NCBI RefSeq assembly: GCF_004337475.1
Contig: NZ_SJZJ01000006.1
Coordinates: forward strand, 91,968-155,967
DNA length: 64,000 nucleotides
Reading direction: 5' to 3'
Origin: Nocardioides jejuensis
GTDB lineage: Bacteria; Actinomycetota; Actinomycetes; Propionibacteriales; Nocardioidaceae
The stretch's first letter is position 1; each line of letters starts with the position of its first letter. Both the position numbers and the translations under genes were made by a program. Positions 53,923 to 64,000 of the stretch are shown here, in pieces. The notes beneath the pieces were generated by a model. It was given only the letters and a program-made list of their open reading frames with translations, made no database searches and was not told the DNA's origin.

Positions 53923-54882
53923 ATGGCGGTCCCGGTGCGTGACGTCGTGCGGTCGGTGCGGCTGGTCTGCGCGGCGCTCGCCGGGCTGGCGGCGTACCTC
54001 CTCCTGGGTAGCCACCTGGTCACCGTCAAGGACCCGCGTCTGGTCGGTGTCCAGGCGTTCTCGCAGGTCGCCCTGCCACTGATGGTGATGGCGCTGCTGC
54101 TGGCGGTGCTCCCGCTCGGTGGTCTGGGGCGCCGGGTCGTCGCACTTCCGCTGACGCTCACCCTGCTGGTCGGGGTCTCCCTGGCTGGTGCCCATGCGGC
54201 GCCGCGCTGGGTCGGTGCCCCGGCCTCGGGCAAGGTCCTGCGCGTCATGACGGCCAACCTCAAGCTCGGCGATGCCGACGCGGCTGAGGTGCTGCGCACG
54301 GCGCGCACTGCGGACGTCGACCTGCTGGTGCTGGAGGAGCTCACGCCGCAGCTCCTCGAAGGCCTCGCGTCGCTGGGCCTGCGCACCCGCTTCCCGTACG
54401 CCGTCGGCGTACCTGCTCCGGGGGCGAGCGGCACGATGGCGTTCGCCACGCGCCCGCTGACCGATGCGCAGGATCTGGGCACGCGCCACGGATCGTGGTC
54501 GTTCCACATGGACGGGCTGACCATCTGGGCGGTCCACCCGGCCTATCCGTACGACGCGCGCTGGATCGACGACCAGGGCCGGCTCGCCGACCTCGCAGCC
54601 GCCTCGCCGCCCGACATCGCGCTCGGTGACTTCAACGCGACACTCGACAACCCGCCGTTCCGCGAGATCCTCACGCGCGGCGGCCTGCGGGATGCGGCCG
54701 AGCAGGCGGGATCGGGCTGGCAGCCGACCTGGCCGACCGACGGATCCAAGGGCCTGCCGTTCCCTCTGGCGGCGATCGACCACGTGCTGGTGCGTGTCGA
54801 CGTCCGCGCGGAGTCGACCGCAGCGCACGTCATCCACGGCACCGACCACGCGGCATTGGTTGCCGACCTCCGGCTCGGCTGA
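53923..54882 (+). CDS. Membrane-anchored endonuclease/exonuclease/phosphatase-fold protein
   Basis: Protein of 319 aa, 2 nt after proB. Three N-terminal helices ([48 protein letters not shown]) precede an external EEP domain. Metal and catalytic residues are visible in [39 protein letters not shown] and [11 protein letters not shown]. Such proteins may act on phosphodiesters or phospholipids outside the membrane; the substrate is unknown. Confidence 0.87.
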   Translation: MAVPVRDVVRSVRLVCAALAGLAAYLLLGSHLVTVKDPRLVGVQAFSQVALPLMVMALLLAVLPLGGLGRRVVALPLTLTLLVGVSLAGAHAAPRWVGAPASGKVLRVMTANLKLGDADAAEVLRTARTADVDLLVLEELTPQLLEGLASLGLRTRFPYAVGVPAPGASGTMAFATRPLTDAQDLGTRHGSWSFHMDGLTIWAVHPAYPYDARWIDDQGRLADLAAASPPDIALGDFNATLDNPPFREILTRGGLRDAAEQAGSGWQPTWPTDGSKGLPFPLAAIDHVLVRVDVRAESTAAHVIHGTDHAALVADLRLG

Positions 54883-54907
54883 CCCGGCCCGTAATCTTGG
54901 CCCTGCC

Positions 54908-56050
54908 ATGACCTATCTCGACCACGCTGCGACGACCCCGATGCGCCCGGAGGCGATCGAGGGCATGGCTGCGCAGTTCGGCAAGGCGGGCAACGCGTCG
55001 TCGCTCCACGCGTCGGGCCGCGCCGCGCGCCGCGTGGTGGAGGAGTCACGGGAGCGGATCGCGCAGGCGCTGGGTGCCCGACCGACCGAGGTGGTCTTCA
55101 CCTCCGGCGGCACCGAAGCGGACAACCTGGCCCTCAAGGGGCTCTGGTGGTCGCGGGGTCGACGCCGCGTGGTCTCGACCGCGATCGAGCACCACGCCGT
55201 CCTCGACCCGCTTGCCTGGCTCGAGCAGCACGAGGGCGCCGACGTGACGCTGCTGCCGGTCGACGCCGGGTGCCGGCTCGACCTCGCCGCCCTCGACGCG
55301 TCGCTCGGTGACGACGTCGCGTTCGTCTCGGTGATGTGGGCCAACAACGAGACCGGTGTCCTCCAGCCGCTCGACGAGGTGGTCGCGCGCGCATCGGCGT
55401 ACGGCGTCCCGGTGCACAGCGACGCGGTCCAGGCGGTCGGGGCCGTGCTCGTCGACTTCGCCGCGAGCGGCCTCGACGCACTCACCCTCACCGGCCACAA
55501 GCTCGGCGGCCCGTACGGCGTCGGCGCGCTGCTGGTGCGCCGCGAGCTGGAGCTCACGCCCGTGCTCCACGGCGGTGGTCAGGAGCGCGACCTGCGCAGC
55601 GGCACGATCGACGTCCCGGCCATCGCGGGCTTCGCCGCCGCCGTCGAGCTGGCCGTGAAGGAGCAGGCCGACACGCACACCCGGCTGTCGGCCCTGCGCG
55701 ACGAGCTGGTGGCCGGCGTTCTCGCCGCCGTGCCCGATGCCGTCGTCCACGGAGACCCCGCCCGGCAGCTGCCCGGTCACGCCAACCTCGGCTTCCCCGG
55801 TTGCGAGGGCGACTCCCTGTTGATGCTTCTCGACGCCCAGGGCATCGAGTGCTCGACGGGCTCGGCGTGCAATGCCGGCGTCCCGCAGCCCTCGCACGTC
55901 CTGCTCGCGATGGGGTGCGGTCCGGAGGAGGCCCGCGGCTCGCTGCGCTTCAGCCTCGGTCACACCTCGAGCGCAGCGGACGTCCAGGCGGTCGTCGCCG
56001 CGATCGGCCCGGCCGTCCAGCGCGCCCGCGCCGCCGGCGTACGACGATGA
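54908..56050 (+). CDS. iscS: Cysteine desulfurase (NifS/IscS type)
   Basis: PLP enzyme of 380 aa that mobilises sulfur from cysteine. ATG 54908 has a TAATCT box 10 nt upstream. The opening [20 protein letters not shown] lysine K198 in [11 protein letters not shown], and persulfide cysteine C315 in [11 protein letters not shown] are in place. It lies 10 nt before mnmA, the tRNA thiolase that needs this sulfur, the same pairing as in Mycobacterium. The full SUF system is not here. Confidence 0.95.
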   Translation: MTYLDHAATTPMRPEAIEGMAAQFGKAGNASSLHASGRAARRVVEESRERIAQALGARPTEVVFTSGGTEADNLALKGLWWSRGRRRVVSTAIEHHAVLDPLAWLEQHEGADVTLLPVDAGCRLDLAALDASLGDDVAFVSVMWANNETGVLQPLDEVVARASAYGVPVHSDAVQAVGAVLVDFAASGLDALTLTGHKLGGPYGVGALLVRRELELTPVLHGGGQERDLRSGTIDVPAIAGFAAAVELAVKEQADTHTRLSALRDELVAGVLAAVPDAVVHGDPARQLPGHANLGFPGCEGDSLLMLLDAQGIECSTGSACNAGVPQPSHVLLAMGCGPEEARGSLRFSLGHTSSAADVQAVVAAIGPAVQRARAAGVRR

Positions 56051-56060
56051 GGGTGTCGCG

Positions 56061-57173
56061 ATGAGGGTGCTGGCTGCCATGTCCGGGGGAGTGGACTCCG
56101 CCGTCGCTGCCGCGCGGGCCGTCGAGGCGGGCCACGACGTGACCGGCATCCACCTGGCGCTCTCGCGCAACCCGAAGTCGTACCGCTCGGGCGCCCGTGG
56201 CTGCTGCACGATCGAGGATTCCAACGACGCCCGTCGTGCCGCCGACGTCATCGGCATCCCGTTCTACGTGTGGGACATGAGCGAGGAGTTCCACGAGGGC
56301 GTCGTCGAGGACTTCCTCAGTGAGTACGCCGCCGGCCGCACGCCCAACCCGTGCCTGCGCTGCAACGAGAAGATCAAGTTCGCCGCGGTGCTGGAGCGCG
56401 GGCTGGCGCTCGGCTTCGACGCGGTCGTGACCGGCCACTACGCAACGCTGCGCACCGGGGCCGATGGGCTCGTCGAGCTGCACCGCGCCGTCGATGCCGC
56501 CAAGGACCAGTCCTACGTCCTCGGCGTCCTGACCCAGGAGCAGCTCGCGCACTCGCTCTTCCCGCTCGGCGACACCCCCAAGCCGGAGATCCGCGCGGAG
56601 GCGGCCCGTCGCGGGCTGCTCGTCGCCGACAAGCCGGACTCGCACGACATCTGCTTCATCGCCGACGGTGACACCGGTGGCTGGCTGACCGAGAAGCTGG
56701 GTGCCTCGGCGCCGGCCGCGGGTGCGATCGTCGACGCCGATGGCGAGGTCCTCGGCTCGCACGAGGGCACCCACCACTTCACGATCGGCCAGCGCAAGGG
56801 CCTCCGGCTGGGTGTGCCCGCCGCCGACGGCAAGCCACGCTTCGTGCTCGACATCTCGCCGGTCACCGGCACCGTCACGGTCGGCTCCCGCGAGGACCTG
56901 CGGATCGACGGGCTCAGCTGCATCAAGCCCCGCTGGTGCGGTGCGGTGCCGACGACGCTCGACGGTCCCGAGGTCACCGTGCAGCTCCGGGCACATGGTG
57001 CCGAGCACCGCGCGAGCGTCCGGGTTGCGGGGGAGTCGGTCGAGATCGACCTGCTCGACGCAGCCTCCGGCATCGCGCCCGGACAGGCCGCGGTCATCTA
57101 CGACGGCTCCCGTGTCGTCGGCTCCGCGACGATCGCGTCCACGCGTCGTACGGCTGTGGGGGAGGGCGCGTGA
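56061..57173 (+). CDS. mnmA: tRNA-specific 2-thiouridylase MnmA
   Basis: ATP-pyrophosphatase of 370 aa that puts sulfur on uridine 34 of tRNA-Lys, -Glu and -Gln. PP-loop [12 protein letters not shown] at the N-terminus; catalytic cysteines in [12 protein letters not shown] and [12 protein letters not shown]-terminal beta barrels intact ([15 protein letters not shown]). The ATG at 56061 follows iscS by 10 nt, and the stop overlaps the next gene by GTGA. Sulfur presumably comes from the upstream desulfurase. Confidence 0.96.
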   Translation: MRVLAAMSGGVDSAVAAARAVEAGHDVTGIHLALSRNPKSYRSGARGCCTIEDSNDARRAADVIGIPFYVWDMSEEFHEGVVEDFLSEYAAGRTPNPCLRCNEKIKFAAVLERGLALGFDAVVTGHYATLRTGADGLVELHRAVDAAKDQSYVLGVLTQEQLAHSLFPLGDTPKPEIRAEAARRGLLVADKPDSHDICFIADGDTGGWLTEKLGASAPAAGAIVDADGEVLGSHEGTHHFTIGQRKGLRLGVPAADGKPRFVLDISPVTGTVTVGSREDLRIDGLSCIKPRWCGAVPTTLDGPEVTVQLRAHGAEHRASVRVAGESVEIDLLDAASGIAPGQAAVIYDGSRVVGSATIASTRRTAVGEGA

Positions 57174-58177
57174 TCGCCACCGGCATCGGCTCCCTGCCAG
57201 GCGGCGAGGTGCTGGGCTCCGAGGACGACAACGCCCGCGAGTACGCCGAGGCGGTGCGGCTGGTGCTCGGCGAGGTGCCCGACCTGCCGTACCTCCCGGA
57301 GCTGCCGGGCCGTGGCGCCGGGGCGTCGATGACCGGCCGCGCGCTCGCGCTCGTCTCCGAGCTGGGCGTCGACCTCCAGCCGGCGGGCTGGCGGCTCACC
57401 GGGTCGGGGTCCGGCGTCGACCACCGGCGTGCGCGCTCGCTCCTGGGCCGCGACCTCGACGTCTTCGAGGAGCACGCGCAGGGTCTGGCAGGTCCGGTCA
57501 AGGTGCAGGTCTGCGGACCGTGGACGCTCGCGGCCACCGTCGAGAAGCCGCGCGGGGACAAGGTCCTCGCGGACCACGGGGCGCGGCGCGAGCTCGCCGA
57601 AGCGCTCGCCCTCGGCATCGCGGACCACGTCGCCGACGTGCGCCGCCGGGTGCCGGGTGCCGCCGAGATCCTCGTCCAGATCGACGAACCGGCGCTGCCC
57701 GCTGTCCTGGCTGCGCAGATCCCCACCGCGTCGGGCTTCGGCAAGCACCGCGCCGTCCATCCGCCCGAGGCGTCAGGCTTGCTGGAGACGGTGCTCGGCG
57801 CCGTGACGGATGCGGGCGCAACGCCGCTCGTCCATTGCTGTGCTGCTGCCGTGCCGATCGACCTGATCCGTGGGGCGGGCGCCCGCGGTCTCGCGGTCGA
57901 CCTGTCAGTGCTCCCTGCCGCCGCGTACGACGGGGTGGCGGCTGCTCTGGAAGCGGGGGAGCGGGTCCTGCTCGGCGTGGTCCCGACCCTCGACCCGGCG
58001 ACCCTGCCGACGGAAAAGGCGGTTGCCGAGAAGGCACTGCGGTTCCTCGACATGCTCGGGCTCGAGCCGACCCCCGGCCTCGTGCTCACGCCGGGCTGCG
58101 GTCTGGCGGGTGCTTCGCCGGCCTGGGCACGCCGGGCACACGAGCTCGTCCAGGCAGCGTCGAAGCACCTGCGCTGA
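57170..58177 (+). CDS. MetE-like (vitamin-B12-independent methionine synthase-type) protein
   Basis: Protein of 335 aa from GTG 57170, overlapping mnmA. It matches only the C-terminal catalytic half of MetE (UROD/MetE-like barrel), with GIGSLPGG at the start, [11 protein letters not shown] for the zinc His-Cys pair, and [12 protein letters not shown] for the distal Cys. It lacks the N-terminal MetE half, so it may be a core-MetE enzyme with another methyl donor. The gene sits in the same iscS-mnmA-ligA neighbourhood in Mycobacterium. Substrates unproven. Confidence 0.87.
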   Translation: MIATGIGSLPGGEVLGSEDDNAREYAEAVRLVLGEVPDLPYLPELPGRGAGASMTGRALALVSELGVDLQPAGWRLTGSGSGVDHRRARSLLGRDLDVFEEHAQGLAGPVKVQVCGPWTLAATVEKPRGDKVLADHGARRELAEALALGIADHVADVRRRVPGAAEILVQIDEPALPAVLAAQIPTASGFGKHRAVHPPEASGLLETVLGAVTDAGATPLVHCCAAAVPIDLIRGAGARGLAVDLSVLPAAAYDGVAAALEAGERVLLGVVPTLDPATLPTEKAVAEKALRFLDMLGLEPTPGLVLTPGCGLAGASPAWARRAHELVQAASKHLR

Positions 58178-58183
58178 CGTCTG

Positions 58184-58227
58184 CTGTGCATATGAGGTCA
58201 TCTGGTGACCTCATATACAGAGCACAG
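58184..58227. promoter_or_regulatory. Operator-like dyad overlapping a promoter
   Basis: TATGAGGTCA-N5-TGACCTCATA at 58191-58215 is a perfect 10-bp inverted repeat, widened by CTGTGC at 58184 and GCACAG at 58222. A -10-like TATACA (58214-58219) abuts it, 29 nt before ATG 58249. Looks like a repressor site for the lipoprotein gene, or less likely a terminator for the MetE-like gene. Confidence 0.55.
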
Positions 58228-58248
58228 TGAGCGTCGTACGGTCTGCCC

Positions 58249-59406
58249 ATGCTGATCTCTCCCCGCCGCGTGGTCGCCGCTGCTGCGGCGACAGTCGTGG
58301 CTGCTGGCCTGCTCACCGGTTGTGGCGGCGACGACCTGCACGCGGGCAAGCCCGCGAGGGCGACGTCGCAGGCGCTCGTTGCCGTGGCTCTGAGCCACCT
58401 CACTCCGCAACCCGATGAGATCGAGTACAGCGAGGCGGGGGCACCGATCGACGACATGGGCACCAAGGACCCCTCGCTGGGTGGCCTGCTGCGCTGGAAG
58501 CCGGACCCGGACTGGACCCTGGACGTGCAGGTCCAGCCGGTCCCGAAGGACTTCCCCTCCTGCGAGAAGCGATCCTGCGTCCCGCTCGGTGACGCAGACC
58601 TGACCTGGCAGGAGGGCAGCGAGGACGCGCCGCCGGCGCTCGTGGTGTCCGTCGTCCGCGGCGGAGAGCTGCGCTCGGTCGGCTACGAGGGCGGCATGGA
58701 GGGTGACCCGCGCACGAGCCTGCTGCCGTTCGACCTGCGGCAGCTTGCGGAGATCGTCACCGACCCGGCGTTCTCGCTCACGACGACGACCGCGGCCGTC
58801 TCTGCGGGGGAACGCCTTGCCAAGGACGGCGTCACCGCGTCCCGTGTGAAGCCCCAACGTCTCGAGGAGCCCCCGCCCGCTCCGCGTACCACGCCCCGCG
58901 CACTTGCCGCGGCTGTGCAGGCGCACCTCTCCCGCATGGGGTACGAGGACCTCATCCTCAGCGGCCGTCCCGACACCTTCGAGGAGCCTGGTGGCCCGGT
59001 CGAGGACGCAGTCGGGGTGTCGCTCCGGCTCAGGTACGGGCTGACCCTGCACGTCACGGTCATCGACTCCGAGGACACGGACCTGGTGAAGTGCCAGCCG
59101 ACCCTCACCTGCTGGCCGTGGGACGGTGCCGTCTTCGCCGGACGGAAGGGGCTGGGCGCCGCGTTCGCGAACTTCGAGGGCCACACGGTGCACGTCTGGC
59201 TCCAAGGGCGTGGCGTGCACGCGACGACCGAGCAGTGGTTCCTGCAGTCCTCGCCCGGCGAGCGCGCCCGCACGGTGCAGATGGACGTCGACGCACTCGC
59301 GGCGCTCGACGGGGAGCAGGGAGCTGAGGGCTTCGAGGGAGTAGCGCCCGAGACGACTCCTGGGCTGGTCGCCGCGGGGGAGAAGCTGACCTGGTTCCAC
59401 GACTGA
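58249..59406 (+). CDS. Lipoprotein, unknown function
   Basis: Protein of 385 aa. Signal peptide with lipobox GLLTGCGG; lipidated Cys at about residue 25. The mature part seems to contain two related halves: (1) SQALVAVALSHLTPQPDEIE ... LDVQVQPVPKDFPSCEKRSC and (2) AAAVQAHLSRMGYEDLILSG ... LHVTVIDSEDTDLVKCQPTLTC, each with a Cys pair that may form a disulfide. No family recognised. Preceded by a strong dyad that overlaps its promoter, so expression is probably regulated. Confidence 0.75.
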   Translation: MLISPRRVVAAAAATVVAAGLLTGCGGDDLHAGKPARATSQALVAVALSHLTPQPDEIEYSEAGAPIDDMGTKDPSLGGLLRWKPDPDWTLDVQVQPVPKDFPSCEKRSCVPLGDADLTWQEGSEDAPPALVVSVVRGGELRSVGYEGGMEGDPRTSLLPFDLRQLAEIVTDPAFSLTTTTAAVSAGERLAKDGVTASRVKPQRLEEPPPAPRTTPRALAAAVQAHLSRMGYEDLILSGRPDTFEEPGGPVEDAVGVSLRLRYGLTLHVTVIDSEDTDLVKCQPTLTCWPWDGAVFAGRKGLGAAFANFEGHTVHVWLQGRGVHATTEQWFLQSSPGERARTVQMDVDALAALDGEQGAEGFEGVAPETTPGLVAAGEKLTWFHD

Positions 59407-59413
59407 AATGCAC

Positions 59414-59448
59414 CGCGCGGCCACTCCCGGTCGGGGAGTGGCCGCGCG
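59414..59448. terminator. Bidirectional terminator
   Basis: CGCGCGGCCACTCCC pairs over 15 bp with GGGAGTGGCCGCGCG around a short loop, between the lipoprotein gene and the convergent efflux gene; TT follows on the plus strand. Confidence 0.85.
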
Positions 59449-59483
59449 TTCGTGCGTCGTACGACGGTCAACCGGTGTGACGG

Positions 59484-61094
59484 TCAGCCGATGTGCACGC
59501 CGCCGTGGCCCTCGGCGTCCTGCAGCTCCTCGTGCTTGACGTTGAGGAAGATCCAGACGATCAGCGAGGCGCCGAGCATCAGGAACGTGCCGACGAGGAA
59601 GCCGTGCGTGGCGCCCGTCGGGAACGAACCGAGGTAGGCGAGGCCGTCGAGCGCCTGGCCCTTCAGGCCGGCTGCCTCGAGGCCCGGCGTGATCTCGGCC
59701 TTGTGGGCGTTGAGGAAGTGCGCACCGACGGTCGACAGGACTGCGAGACCGAGCGCTCCGCCGACCTGCTGCATCGTGTTGAGCACGCCGGAACCGATGC
59801 CGGAGTCCTCGTGGCGCAGGTGGTGCACCGCGGTGAGCGTGAGCGGCACGAAGACGGCACCCATGCCGACCGCCATCACGAAGATGAACGGCATGATCTG
59901 GGTCCAGTAGTTGATGCTGTCGCCCAGGTGGTGGCCCGGCTGCGTCGCCGCCAGGACCGCCTGCGCGTCGTCGGCGACCGACAGGCGCGAGAAGCCGAAG
60001 AGCGCGGTGCCCGCGATCAGCGTTCCGGTGCCGGCGATGAACTTCGGGTCGATCTTCGTGACCAGGTTGGAGACAAGTCCGGCGGAGAAGATCATGCCGA
60101 CGCAGAACGGCAGGAAGGCGAAGCCGGTGTGGAGGGCGTCGTACCCGATGACCTGCTGCATGTAGAGGCTCAGGAAGAAGAACATCGAGAACATGGCGGC
60201 CGGCATCAGCATCATCGCGGCGAACGACGCCGCGCGGGTGCGGTTGGCAAGGATGCGGAACGGCAGCAGCGGGTGCTCCACGCGGGACTCGATCGCGACG
60301 AAGGCCGCGAGGAGGACGGCAGCGGCGACGAGGGCTCCGATGGTGGAAGCTGCCGTCCAGCCGTAGGCGTCCTCGCCGGCCCGGGTGAGGCCGAAGACGA
60401 GGGCGACCAGGCCCGCCGTACCGGCGAGGGCGCCGGGCACGTCGAGGTGACCGTTGTGGCGATCCGACTCGGGGAGGATGCGCGGCGCCAGGAAGGCAGC
60501 GCCGAGACCGATCGGGACGTTGATCAGGAAGGTCAGGCGCCAGCCGTGGACGTCCAGGCCGAAGACGGACTGCATGTCCGTGAGCCAGCCGCCGAGGATG
60601 AGGCCGATCGCCGCACCGACGCCGGACATGGTCGCGTACATCGCCATGGCGCGGTTGCGCGACGGACCCGGCGGGAACGTCGTGGTGATCAGCGACAGGG
60701 CGGCGGGGGAGGCGAGCGCCGCACCCAGGCCCTGGAGGGCACGCGAGGAGAGCAACATGCCCTCGTTCTGCGCGAAGCCACCGAGCAGTGATGCGAGAGC
60801 GAAGACCGACAGGCCGATCATGAAGGCGCGACGGCGGCCGTAGAGGTCACCGAGGCGGCCGCCGAGCAGCAGGAAGCCACCGAAGGCCAGGGCGTAGGCG
60901 GTGACGATCCAGGTGAGGTTGGGGCCGGAGATGGAGAGGTCGCGGCCGATCGGCGGCATGGCGATGTTGGCGATGGTGGCGTCGAGGACGACCATCAGCT
61001 GCGCAACGCAGATGAGGACGAGCGCCCAGCCGAGGTGCGTCGAACCCTTGACGGGCTCCTGCTCCTCGAGGGTGTCCAGGGTGGTGTCGGACAT
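59484..61094 (-). CDS. DHA2-family (EmrB/QacA) MFS drug efflux pump
   Basis: Membrane protein of 536 aa with about 14 helices, a proton-driven multidrug exporter by family. MFS motifs: LDATIANIAMPPIGRDL, LGGRLGDLYGRRRAFMIG (motif A) and SGVGAAIGLILGGWL (motif C, exporter type). It lies 20 nt downstream of a TetR regulator and is probably in the same transcript, controlled by it. Substrates unknown. Confidence 0.93.
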   Translation of the reverse strand: MSDTTLDTLEEQEPVKGSTHLGWALVLICVAQLMVVLDATIANIAMPPIGRDLSISGPNLTWIVTAYALAFGGFLLLGGRLGDLYGRRRAFMIGLSVFALASLLGGFAQNEGMLLSSRALQGLGAALASPAALSLITTTFPPGPSRNRAMAMYATMSGVGAAIGLILGGWLTDMQSVFGLDVHGWRLTFLINVPIGLGAAFLAPRILPESDRHNGHLDVPGALAGTAGLVALVFGLTRAGEDAYGWTAASTIGALVAAAVLLAAFVAIESRVEHPLLPFRILANRTRAASFAAMMLMPAAMFSMFFFLSLYMQQVIGYDALHTGFAFLPFCVGMIFSAGLVSNLVTKIDPKFIAGTGTLIAGTALFGFSRLSVADDAQAVLAATQPGHHLGDSINYWTQIMPFIFVMAVGMGAVFVPLTLTAVHHLRHEDSGIGSGVLNTMQQVGGALGLAVLSTVGAHFLNAHKAEITPGLEAAGLKGQALDGLAYLGSFPTGATHGFLVGTFLMLGASLIVWIFLNVKHEELQDAEGHGGVHIG

Positions 61095-61114
61095 GGGGTT
61101 CCTTGTCAGTCGGG

Positions 61115-63966
<2,852 letters not shown>

Positions 63967-63975
63967 CGGCAGCAA

Positions 63976-64000
63976 GGGGTGGACTTTTCGTCACCAGGTG
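63976..64000 (+). repeat. Left arm of a hairpin cut by the window edge
   Basis: GGGGTGGACTTTTCGTCACC begins 10 nt after the ligA stop. The 17-mer at 63978-63994 matches the reverse complement of 9114-9130 at 16 of 17 positions. AGGTG at the edge may be the turn of a hairpin, so the complementary arm should follow just outside the window. Confidence 0.5.

Overview
The window reads as one contiguous stretch of chromosome from a high-GC actinobacterium. Its gene content and codon use suggest a Nocardioides-like member of the Propionibacteriales, but genus is an inference, because no 16S gene is present. No prophage, transposase, CRISPR array or plasmid gene is visible. The window is mostly core genome, and the unusual material lies in the intergenic DNA and in a few accessory genes.

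Layout. Positions 1-16.2 kb carry a partial MscS channel, a DUF5130 gene, pepN, a two-domain chromate transporter, a secreted Zn amidase, metG, several small uncharacterised genes, a DUF885 protein, a nitroreductase, rpiB, a nei-type glycosylase and a membrane PP2C phosphatase. At 16.2-24.3 kb come tRNA-Gly and tRNA-Pro, tig, two tandem alpha/beta-hydrolase paralogues (the first appears catalytically dead), an SRPBCC gene, and clpP1-clpP2-clpX. At 24.3-31.4 kb are valS (reverse strand), a PAS-ANTAR regulator, folC-DUF4233 and ndk. At 31.4-41.1 kb are a lipoprotein, DUF937, the mreB-mreC-mreD-pbp2-rodA elongasome operon and an acyltransferase-SGNH protein. At 41.1-54.9 kb are the TIGR03960/TIGR03936 radical-SAM pair, split by four inserted genes, then an RNase E/G with a histone-H1-like tail, rplU-rpmA, obg-proB and an EEP-fold membrane protein. 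At 54.9-64 kb are a cysteine desulfurase, mnmA, a MetE-like protein, a lipoprotein, a DHA2 efflux pump with its TetR regulator, and ligA.

Gene order follows two blocks that are also known from Mycobacterium: pepN/rpiB/nei/tig/clpP1P2/clpX/valS/folC/ndk/rne/rplU/rpmA/obg/proB, and iscS/mnmA/MetE-like/ligA. Here they are joined just after proB, and valS is inverted relative to folC.

Together the genes cover cell elongation (MreBCD, PBP2, RodA, amidase), proteostasis (trigger factor, ClpXP1P2, aminopeptidase N), translation (MetRS, ValRS, L21, L27, Obg, and tRNA thiolation by the desulfurase and MnmA), RNA decay (RNase E/G) and DNA repair (Nei, LigA). Many genes have a TANNNT-type -10 box only 6-7 nt before the start codon, which suggests leaderless transcripts.

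The strongest unexplained signals are: two tandem arrays of CCCGGG cores phased at 22 bp (1587-1678 and 32956-33005); two identical 21-bp dyads after tig; a tandem pair of covarying hairpins before ndk; a 159-bp element with 15-bp terminal inverted repeats that supplies the 3' end of ndk; and the dead/active hydrolase pair.
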